Shown here in pieces: positions 57,796-64,000 of a stretch of DNA of 64,000 bases. The notes beneath the pieces are model-generated. The model was given only the letters and a program-made list of their open reading frames with translations, was not told the DNA's origin and did no database searches. Both the position numbers and the translations under genes were made by a program. Source of the stretch: DATDDB01 sp035260545 (lineage in GTDB: Bacteria > Pseudomonadota > Gammaproteobacteria > Burkholderiales > Gallionellaceae). Position 1 is the first letter of the stretch. Every line of letters begins with the position of its first letter. The DNA lies in assembly GCA_035260545.1 (NCBI GenBank), contig DATFUZ010000085.1, positions 14,510 through 78,509 on the forward strand. Reading direction: 5' to 3'.

Positions 57796-58245
57796 ATCGT
57801 TTCCGCGTCTGATTGGTTGGTGAATGGTTGTCTTCTTCCCGCCTCGCGCGGGCGAGGGTCAGGCGTTTAATTGTAACCTGCGGGAGGGGGAATTGGGCGA
57901 GGGTGTTGGATGGATGTTTTCAGGTTGGCATGCTTCCTGGTGGGTTCGGCGCCAGTCATAGCCTGGCGCGGGGCCGCCCCCCGCGCTAAGCTATCCTTTC
58001 GGCCGAACCAATCAGAAAAGTCACCATACCAAGAACCCAATCCCGCCCACTGTTGCCCCCCTTCTGCAAAGGGAGGAACGGAGGGAGTGTGCGTCGCGCC
58101 ACGCCACGGATACCACCGAACCGTTCAGAAAACACGCCGAAACTCACAAGACAGCCAACAAAACCACAGCCCCCCTCCCCCTGCCCCCTCGCCATGCGCT
58201 AATATCACGCCAATAACAACACACTGCCGCACAACAGGAGCACCC
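57796..58245. other. Intergenic region with a fragment of the palindrome-headed repeat
   Basis: The 450-bp gap between divergent mtnP and the adaptor gene holds no clear gene. GCGCGGGGCCGCCCCCCGCGCTAAGC (57966-57991) matches the outer end of repeats R1 and R2, an isolated remnant. CCCCCCTTCTGCAAAGGGAGG (about 58057-58077) is a small inverted repeat. An open frame from 57910 runs through into the adaptor gene but begins in repeat DNA. Confidence 0.55.
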
Positions 58246-59517
58246 ATGCCCGTCCCACCCTTTCTCAGGCACCTCCTCCACCACCATACGGCCATTGCCG
58301 TAGCCGTGATTGCGGCGGCGATTGTGACGCTGGTGGTCATTTCCCGCCCCAAGGCTATCCCGGTGGCGCTGTATACGGTGGCGCGCGGGACGGTGGAGGC
58401 GACGGTGAGCAATACCCGGGCGGGGACGGTGAAGGCGTGCCGGCGTTCGAAGATGTCGCCGGCCGCGGGCGGGCAGATCGCGCAGTTGCTGGTGCAGAAG
58501 GGCCAGCGGGTGAAGAAGGGCGAGGTGCTGCTGCGCTTGTGGAGCAAGGACTTGCAGGCACAGGACCGGCTGGCCCACGACCAGCTGGCGACCGCAGAGG
58601 CGCAGGTGAGACAGGCATGCGAACAGGCGGATCTGGCGGTCAGCGAGGCGCAGCGCGCCCACCAGTTGCAGGCGCAGGGCTTCCTGTCGCCGCAGGGCAT
58701 GGAGCAGAAGGACACGGCGGCCGAGGTGGCCCGCGCGGGCTGCCATGCGGCGCGCACCCAGGTAGCGCAGGCGCAGGCCCGCATCGCGCTGGCGCGCGCC
58801 GACATCGACCGCATGACGCTGCGCGCGCCGTTCGACGGCATCATTGCGGACATAAGCGGCGAGCAGGGTGAATTCGCCACGCCGTCGCCCCCCGGGATTC
58901 CCACGCCGCCCGCCATCGATCTGATAGACGACAGTTGCATGTACGTGAGCGCGCCCATAGACGAAGTGGACGCCGCGCGCGTGCAGGTGGGGCAGCAGGC
59001 GCGCATCACGCTGGACGCGGTCAAGGGGCGGGTCTTCCCGGGCAAGGTGCGGCGCATCGCGCCCTATGTGCTGGAGCTGGAGAAGCAGGCGCGCACGGTG
59101 GAGGTGGACGTGGAATTCACCGACTGGCACCCGCCCGCCAATTCGGCCGCACCGGGCCAACCCGGCCAAGCCCCTGCCGCCAGCGCTCCTGTCACCAGCA
59201 CCCCGGCGGAAAGTATCCCCATCGAGAGCCGGCCGCTCAATCTCCTGGTGGGCTACAGCGCAGATGTGGAGATCGTCTACGACCGCCATCCCGGCGTGCT
59301 GCGCATCCCCACCCAGGCCCTGCTCGAAGGCAACAAGGTGCTGCTCTACGGCCCCAAGGGTGTGCTTGAGGCGCGCAAGGTGCAGACCGGGCTGGCCAAC
59401 TGGGAAGAGACCGAGATCACCGGCGGGCTCAAGGCCGGCGACCGCATCGTGCTCTCGCTCGACCGGCCCGGGGTCAAGGCAGGTGTGCGCGTAGTGCCCG
59501 AGAAGGCGAAGAACTAG
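58246..59517 (+). CDS. Periplasmic adaptor (membrane fusion) protein, HlyD/MacA type
   Basis: The 423-aa protein has an N-terminal TM anchor (TAIAVAVIAAAIVTLVVI, about 15-32). Lipoyl half-motifs (SPAAGGQIAQLLVQKGQRVKKGEVLLRL and MTLRAPFDGIIADISGEQGEF) flank a long alpha-hairpin (about 95-195, Ala/Gln-rich). Beta-barrel and membrane-proximal domains follow, with a Pro/Ala/Ser-rich insert near residues 300-325. CAGGAG lies 6 nt before the ATG. It fits as partner for a MacB-type ABC pump; candidate permeases are at 46965-50044, 8 kb away, but no outer-membrane channel is encoded nearby. Confidence 0.9.
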   Translation: MPVPPFLRHLLHHHTAIAVAVIAAAIVTLVVISRPKAIPVALYTVARGTVEATVSNTRAGTVKACRRSKMSPAAGGQIAQLLVQKGQRVKKGEVLLRLWSKDLQAQDRLAHDQLATAEAQVRQACEQADLAVSEAQRAHQLQAQGFLSPQGMEQKDTAAEVARAGCHAARTQVAQAQARIALARADIDRMTLRAPFDGIIADISGEQGEFATPSPPGIPTPPAIDLIDDSCMYVSAPIDEVDAARVQVGQQARITLDAVKGRVFPGKVRRIAPYVLELEKQARTVEVDVEFTDWHPPANSAAPGQPGQAPAASAPVTSTPAESIPIESRPLNLLVGYSADVEIVYDRHPGVLRIPTQALLEGNKVLLYGPKGVLEARKVQTGLANWEETEITGGLKAGDRIVLSLDRPGVKAGVRVVPEKAKN

Positions 59518-59573
59518 CGGCCGCAAAGCGCTGCAGGATAGGCGCCGCCGCACCGCGCCCCGGAGACTCCCCG

Positions 59574-60467
59574 CTAGGCGTGCGACGGCATAAGCGCCGC
59601 TGCGTCTGTTCCGGGCGCCAGCTTGTTGATCCGCAGCACTTCCAGATAGGTGTCCGGCTCCGGGCGGATTCGGTAGCTGTCGGTCTCGTGCACCCATATG
59701 ACCTTGCCGTTCGCGTCGGTGACGATCACGGTGGGCAGCACGGTCTCGCTGTCGTAGCCCATCACCTGCATGCCCATGGGCAGCCCGTTCCTCTGGTCCA
59801 GCTCCAGGATGCGCGCGGCGACATTGCCATCGTCCACCAGGAATTCCATGTTTACGTCGAACCTCTTCGCCAGTTGCGCGTTCTTCGCATAAGGCTGGGG
59901 CGAGATCAGGATCACCCGCACGCCCATGGCTTCCAGTTCGCGGTAGCGCGCGGCAAGCTGCCTCACCTGCGCCATGCAGAACGGGCACCAGTTACCGCGA
60001 TAGAACACCAGCACCGCGGGTTTGCCCGCGAACGAAGCGGAAGACACCGGTTTGCCCTCGAGGTCGCGCACCTCGAATTCAGGCAGGCGCGCGCCCGTCA
60101 CCAGCCGGAGCGAGGGCTCGCGGCCAAAGTGCGAATACCAGTGGATATACAGCAGCAGCCCCATCCAGCCCGCGATGGCCAGCGCGAACGGCAACAGCGG
60201 GCCGCTCTGTACGATGGGCTGCCAGCCGGCCATGCCCGCCCCGGCCAGCGCCAGCAGGCTCGGCAAGGGCAGATAGCGCCGGGTGTGCGCGGTGTTTTGC
60301 AGCAGCATCGTCCCCATCAGGAACAACAGCGCCGGGGCGGTGGTCAGCATCACCCCCACCCATGCCGGGGACATGCCATGGCGATAGATCATCCATGCGG
60401 CAAAGGCCGAAACGATCATGGTCATCATCATGTACGCCGTCATGAATAACGATTTGAGCTGGTTCAT
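59574..60467 (-). CDS. Membrane-anchored peroxiredoxin-like protein
   Basis: The 297-aa protein has four TM helices in the first 115 residues (AYMMMTMIVSAFAAWMIY, VGVMLTTAPALLFLMGTMLL, LLALAGAGMAGW, LPFALAIAGWMGLLLYIHW). An AhpC/TSA-fold domain follows with GNWCPFCMAQVRQLAARY (CxxC at the peroxidatic position). The C-terminal helix is VYLEVLRINKL-like (TYLEVLRINKL). Expected role: thiol peroxidase or disulfide reductase at the membrane. AGGAGG lies 9 nt before the ATG. It is divergent from an ECF sigma gene 134 bp away, a hint of redox control. Confidence 0.88.
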   Translation of the reverse strand: MNQLKSLFMTAYMMMTMIVSAFAAWMIYRHGMSPAWVGVMLTTAPALLFLMGTMLLQNTAHTRRYLPLPSLLALAGAGMAGWQPIVQSGPLLPFALAIAGWMGLLLYIHWYSHFGREPSLRLVTGARLPEFEVRDLEGKPVSSASFAGKPAVLVFYRGNWCPFCMAQVRQLAARYRELEAMGVRVILISPQPYAKNAQLAKRFDVNMEFLVDDGNVAARILELDQRNGLPMGMQVMGYDSETVLPTVIVTDANGKVIWVHETDSYRIRPEPDTYLEVLRINKLAPGTDAAALMPSHA

Positions 60468-60600
60468 TTTTCGATTCCTCCTGACTGTTGGGTCAAATCC
60501 TTGCCGGGCAAGGGACAAGCGCAAACACGCGGTTGCTGGCCATTGGTCGGCGGGCCCAAGAATTCCTTACACCGCGGCGAAAAATTGCTATGCTGAAAAA

Positions 60601-61224
60601 ATGGATGACGACGCGCACAACCCGGATGACGCCGATCCCCCGCCCGGGGGCAACCACCTCACGGGAGACATGGCCGCGCTGCGCCGCGACATGGTGAAAT
60701 TCGCCCGGCTGCAATTGCGCGATGAGGCCGCCGCCGAAGACGCCGTGCAGGAAGCCATCGCCGCCGCCCTTGCCGGGCAGCGCGGGTTCCGCAGCCGCTC
60801 GCAGCTCAAGACCTGGGTGTTTGGCATCCTCAAAAACAAGATTGTGGACATCATCCGCGACCGCGCGCGCATGCCCAATATTCAGGCTGCGCTGGACGAG
60901 ATCGCGGATGACGCCTATGACGTGCTGTTCAAGGAGAACGGCTACTGGCAGCCGGATGCCCGCCCCGCCGCCTGGGGCGACCCGGAGGAGAGCTTTGCCA
61001 GCCGGCAGTTCTGGGCGGTGTTCGAGGCCTGCCTCACCCGCCTGCCGGAGAACACGGCGCGCATCTTCATGATGCGCGAGATGCTGGAGCTGGAAACGCA
61101 AGAAATCTGTAAGGAACTGGGCATCACCGCGACTAACTGCTGGGTGGTACTGCACCGCGCGCGCATGGGCTTGCGGCTGTGCCTGGAAGAACGCTGGTTT
61201 GACGCGGAGAGGGACAATGCTTAA
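60601..61224 (+). CDS. ECF-type RNA polymerase sigma factor
   Basis: The 207-aa protein has region 2 (VKFARLQLRDEAAAEDAVQEAIAAAL, then SQLKTWVFGILKNKIVDIIRDRAR) and region 4 (LPENTARIFMMREMLELETQEICKELGITATNCWVVLHRARMGLRLCL). It directs core polymerase to a small regulon. The gene overlaps the anti-sigma gene by 8 nt. The start at 60601 lies within an A-run and lacks a good ribosome-binding site; the frame extends upstream, so a slightly longer form cannot be excluded. The acidic, Pro-rich first 20 residues are not part of the fold. Confidence 0.92.
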   Translation: MDDDAHNPDDADPPPGGNHLTGDMAALRRDMVKFARLQLRDEAAAEDAVQEAIAAALAGQRGFRSRSQLKTWVFGILKNKIVDIIRDRARMPNIQAALDEIADDAYDVLFKENGYWQPDARPAAWGDPEESFASRQFWAVFEACLTRLPENTARIFMMREMLELETQEICKELGITATNCWVVLHRARMGLRLCLEERWFDAERDNA

Positions 61225-61396
61225 CTGCAAGCAGGCGACGGCGCTTATGTCGCAACGGATGGACCGCAAGCTGGGCCTGGCCGAGCGTATGGGCCTGACG
61301 CTGCACCTGATGATGTGCGGCGGGTGCCGCAATTTCGGCCGGCAGATGCACTTCCTGCGCGAGAGCCTGCGCCGCCTGCCCGGCCGCGACAGCTAG
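61217..61396 (+). CDS. Zinc-finger (zf-HC2/ZAS) anti-sigma factor
   Basis: The 59-aa protein has the motif LTLHLMMCGGCRNF, i.e. His-x3-Cys-x2-Cys, plus an N-terminal Cys (LNCKQATALMS), the hallmark of ZAS anti-sigma factors. It has no TM helix, so it is a soluble, probably redox-sensing type: oxidation of the zinc thiols would release the sigma factor. It overlaps the sigma gene by 8 nt. It is among the shortest forms of the family. Confidence 0.88.
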   Translation: MLNCKQATALMSQRMDRKLGLAERMGLTLHLMMCGGCRNFGRQMHFLRESLRRLPGRDS

Positions 61397-61450
61397 CCGA
61401 GCCCCACGCGGAACTCGCGATGCGCCGGCCCGTTACTGCGCGCCCGGCGA

Positions 61451-62368
61451 TTACTGGGCTACGGGCAACTGGTTGAGCGGCGTGAGCGTGCTCATGCCCT
61501 GCTGACCCGAGGCGTCGTCGAAGATCACGCCCAGCATCTTGCGCTGGGGCACGCTCACCTCGATCAGGGAAGTCTTGTCGTTGTGGTCCAGCGACTTGTC
61601 GCCGTTGGTGTCGGTCTCGATCTTGAGCGTGAGCACCTTGCGCGCCGCGTCGTACGCCCGCGCCACGACGTGGCTGCCCGGCGGCGTGACGCGCACCAGG
61701 TGCGATCCATCCGCGTCGGAAAGATAGGCGCCGACATCGTCCTTCTTGTTCAGCTCGCCGTCGCCGTTGCTGTCCGCCAGGCCGATCTCCCAGTACAGCG
61801 TGCCGTTGGGCGGAAAGGCATCGCCGGCTTGCCCGCCTGCGCCGTGCGCGCCGGGATAGGCCATGGCGTAGATCACCGCGGGCTGCGGAAGGAGCAGGTG
61901 CGTGGCGCCATTGCGCGTATCGCGTATCAGCACATTGCCCGCAATCGGCAGTTCGCAGCCGGCGTCGCCGGCCCTCCCGTCATCCCACCCTTGATTCCAG
62001 GCTCCATGCTCATACGGCGCACAGTGCGGACCCCAATGCGCGCGCCAGGGTCGCCGATGGCCGCGCCAATCGCGCTTCACCCTGAAGAATTTTCCGCTGA
62101 CCACCAGCCTGTCCACGCTGACCGGAATGAGCTGATAGGGCGAGTCGGCTACCGCAATGGGCATGGCGGCGTGCGCACTCACATCGCCCGAGATGTTCCG
62201 CACCGACGCGCCCTCCACTGCCTCTATCCGCATCGCACCGTATGCGCGGTAGCCATGCCAGTGCCAGGCGGCGGCCCAGGCCGCGCACAGCAGCAGCCCC
62301 AGGGCAACCGTGCCAAGGACCGCCCATACGAACTGGTTATACTGCTGCAGCGACAGTTTCAGCCTCAT
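61451..62368 (-). CDS. Membrane-anchored periplasmic protein with EF-hand-like loops
   Basis: The 305-aa protein has a TM helix at about residues 13-37 (FVWAVLGTVALGLLLCAAWAAAW). The periplasmic part contains a His/Trp/Arg-rich stretch (RGHRRPWRAHWGPHCAPYEHG) and two dockerin- or EF-hand-like Ca2+ loops: DSNGDGELNKKDD (about 199-211) and DTNGDKSLDHNDK (about 253-265). A beta-rich domain surrounds them. No family recognised. Ca2+ or other divalent binding is likely from the Asp/Asn spacing. It is followed, on the same strand, by nothing else; the CapA-like gene lies upstream. Confidence 0.75.
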   Translation of the reverse strand: MRLKLSLQQYNQFVWAVLGTVALGLLLCAAWAAAWHWHGYRAYGAMRIEAVEGASVRNISGDVSAHAAMPIAVADSPYQLIPVSVDRLVVSGKFFRVKRDWRGHRRPWRAHWGPHCAPYEHGAWNQGWDDGRAGDAGCELPIAGNVLIRDTRNGATHLLLPQPAVIYAMAYPGAHGAGGQAGDAFPPNGTLYWEIGLADSNGDGELNKKDDVGAYLSDADGSHLVRVTPPGSHVVARAYDAARKVLTLKIETDTNGDKSLDHNDKTSLIEVSVPQRKMLGVIFDDASGQQGMSTLTPLNQLPVAQ

Positions 62369-62445
62369 GGTTGCCTCCGGAACGGATTTCCTGCGACGGC
62401 CAGCGCGCTATTTCGCGCCCAGCTCCCTACTTCTCACCCAGCGCC

Positions 62446-63645
62446 TCATTTCTCACCCAGCGCCACCACCGAGCGGCCCGCCGTCGGGTTCAGCCAGTTG
62501 CGCTTGAGCACGTCTTCCACCTCGTCGCGGTAGTGCGTCATGCCGGCGATGGCCGCAGGCGGCAGCGTGCCCGGCGCGGCCAGCGTGGCCTCCACCGGCA
62601 GGATGTGGAACTGCTTCCTGCCGCCGTCCTGCGAGATGTACACCCACACCAGCTTGTGGTGCACGTCGCTGATGTCCAGCCTGGCCTGGCCCGCGGCATC
62701 CGGCTTCTTGCTCACGGTGAAATACAGCACCATGCCGCCGTCGGTATAGGGCTGGCGCTGGGCCGAGACGAAATTGCCCAGCGAATAGGCCACCAGGTGC
62801 GGCTCGGACTGGCCCTGGTAATGGAACAGCGCATAGGGCTGGGCGTGGTGCGGATGGCCGCCGATCACGATGTCCGCCCCGCTCGCCAGCGCATGGGCCA
62901 CCATCTCGCGCTGGTAGGCGTCCGGCGCATTCAGGTACTCCTTGCCGAAGTGGTAGAACACGATCACCGCGTCCACGTGCTTTGCGCGCGCCATCGCAAT
63001 GTCGGCGCTGATATTGGCCTTGCTGATACGGTCCACCACCACGCCGGGCGGCGTCTTGAAGCCGTTGGTGCCGTAAGTGTAGTTGAGCAGCGCGATGGTC
63101 AGCCCGTTCTTCTTCAGCAGGAACACGCGGTTCTGTTCATATTCCTTTTCCGAGGCATAGGTGCCCAGATGCGGGATCTTTTTCTCGTCCAGCACCTGCA
63201 AGGTGCGCTGCAGGCCGGCCTTGCCCTTGTCCAGGCAATGATTGTTAGCGTTGAGGAAGAGGTTGATGCCCGCCGAGGTCGCCGCGTCCACCAGCGCATC
63301 CGGCGCGCCGAACTGCGGATAGCCGCTGAAGTTCTTGCCCGGCAGCGTGGTTTCCAGGTTGGCGATGGCGACATCCACGCCCTTGAACAGCGGCGCCGCG
63401 GTGGCAAAGGTCGGCTTGAAGTTGTAGCAATCACACTTCGCATCGTAGGCCGCGCGGATCTGCGGGCCATGCGCCATCACATCGCCGGCCACGGCAAACT
63501 TCACCTCCATGCTGGGCGTGAGCGAGGTCGGCGCGGCCGCAACCTCGGGCGGCGCGACCATCGCAGCCGGCTTCTGCGGGGCGGTGGAACAGGCAGCCGC
63601 CAGCAGCACCAGCGGCAACAGCAACAACGATTTGGTCTTAGGCAT
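62446..63645 (-). CDS. CapA-family lipoprotein (metallophosphoesterase-like)
   Basis: The 399-aa protein has lipobox LLAAAC (Cys19) and a PGA_cap/CapA domain: VKFAVAGDVMAHGP (metal Asp), DVAIANLETTLPGK, GINLFLNANNHCLDKGKAGL (NNH motif), VDAVIVFYHFGKEY and ADIVIGGHPHHAQPYALF. CapA proteins belong to the calcineurin-like phosphoesterase superfamily and are linked to poly-gamma-glutamate capsule. Here no pgs genes are adjacent, so another envelope polymer may be the target. ATG 63645 begins the signal peptide. Confidence 0.9.
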   Translation of the reverse strand: MPKTKSLLLLPLVLLAAACSTAPQKPAAMVAPPEVAAAPTSLTPSMEVKFAVAGDVMAHGPQIRAAYDAKCDCYNFKPTFATAAPLFKGVDVAIANLETTLPGKNFSGYPQFGAPDALVDAATSAGINLFLNANNHCLDKGKAGLQRTLQVLDEKKIPHLGTYASEKEYEQNRVFLLKKNGLTIALLNYTYGTNGFKTPPGVVVDRISKANISADIAMARAKHVDAVIVFYHFGKEYLNAPDAYQREMVAHALASGADIVIGGHPHHAQPYALFHYQGQSEPHLVAYSLGNFVSAQRQPYTDGGMVLYFTVSKKPDAAGQARLDISDVHHKLVWVYISQDGGRKQFHILPVEATLAAPGTLPPAAIAGMTHYRDEVEDVLKRNWLNPTAGRSVVALGEK

Positions 63646-63758
63646 GGAATGGCCCCGTAGCGGACGCGATAAAGAAGGCCACACTATAAACATCCGCGCG
63701 CGGGCGCGCAATGCGTGCCGCATCGGCGCCAGGAGTGCCCCGGGCGGGTGCCGGGAAT

Positions 63759-64000
63759 TCAGCCCAGGCGGTTGTCCGCCGGATGGTAGATAGGGTCCTC
63801 GAGCACATTCACCTCCATCATGCCCTTGGCCCGGCCCAACAGCTCCAGGCAGTCCGGGCTGAGGTGACGCAAGTGCAGCTTCTTGCCGAGCTGGGTGTAG
63901 CGCTCGGCAAGCTGGTCGATGGCTTCCAGCCCGGAGTGGTCCTTGACCCGTGCGTTCCGGAAATCTATCACCACCTCCGCCGGGTCATCCCTGGGCGTGA
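63759..64000 (-). CDS. C-terminal STAS domain of a SulP-family anion transporter (partial)
   Basis: The frame is open to the window edge. The visible 79 residues contain VVIDFRNARVKDHSGLEAIDQLAERYTQLGKKLHLRHLSPDCLELL and end MMEVNVLEDPIYHPADNRLG. DHSGLEAI and LHLRHLSPDC are typical of the STAS domain closing SulP sulfate, bicarbonate or carboxylate transporters. The membrane part lies outside the window, so the substrate cannot be judged. Confidence 0.85.
   Translation of the reverse strand, partial: TPRDDPAEVVIDFRNARVKDHSGLEAIDQLAERYTQLGKKLHLRHLSPDCLELLGRAKGMMEVNVLEDPIYHPADNRLG

Overview
This is a GC-rich, densely coded chromosomal window whose gene content fits a betaproteobacterium, probably of the Nitrosomonadales/Gallionellales type. 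The evidence is the EF-P with Arg32 next to its EarP rhamnosyltransferase, an N-type ATPase operon, an MTIP-type phosphorylase beside peptide deformylase, and short palindromic repeats of a kind I associate with that group. The species call is inference. There is one tRNA (Leu-CAG), no rRNA, no CRISPR array and no intact insertion sequence.

Layout. 1-7.9 kb: MFS transporter, miaA, two lipoproteins (one with ankyrin repeats), a Gly/Arg/Asp-rich outer-membrane beta-barrel candidate, rlmB-rnr and tRNA-Leu. 8.4-11 kb: divergent NarL-type response regulator and DesK/NarX-type histidine kinase. 11.2-18 kb (minus strand): complete nine-gene atpDCQRBEFAG operon of an N-ATPase, an alternative rotary ATPase without a separate delta gene. 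18.1-24.5 kb: patatin-like lipoprotein, hexose-6-phosphate mutarotase, B12-dependent ribonucleotide reductase nrdJ, a hypothetical protein and a methyltransferase.

24.8-38.5 kb is a rearranged accessory block built around an intact parE-parC pair. On its left is a decayed copy of the parE promoter and first codons, touching a three-gene signalling cassette: a histidine kinase with a periplasmic haem-c motif, a receiver protein, and a receiver-PAS-PAS protein. On its right is a decayed copy of the last parC codons fused to a decayed copy of the first codons of the ABC ATPase found 1 kb downstream. Between parC and that scar is a self-contained module: two paralogous regulators (winged-helix-like plus TolB/FlgO-like domain), an unknown 221-aa beta-rich protein, a cytoplasmic C25/caspase-like cysteine peptidase and a 74-aa partner. 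A shared sequence motif precedes each downstream gene of the module. I regard this as the best candidate for an undescribed system.

38.6-46.9 kb: membrane protein, ABC-2 exporter, dienelactone hydrolase, acpH, an orphan gene with an almost ideal terminator, efp-earP and small regulatory genes. 47-55 kb: two MacB/FtsX-type permeases and a LolD-type ATPase, twin 153-aa membrane-anchored proteins and mgtA. 55.4-64 kb: K+ channel with RCK domains, mtnP-def, a periplasmic adaptor of the HlyD/MacA type, a membrane-anchored peroxiredoxin divergent from an ECF sigma/anti-sigma pair, an EF-hand-like protein, a CapA-family lipoprotein and the end of a SulP transporter.

Two interspersed repeat families stand out: a 115-130 bp hairpin element (four copies, three between convergent genes and most touching a stop codon) and a 200-285 bp element headed by a perfect palindrome (three copies and a fragment).
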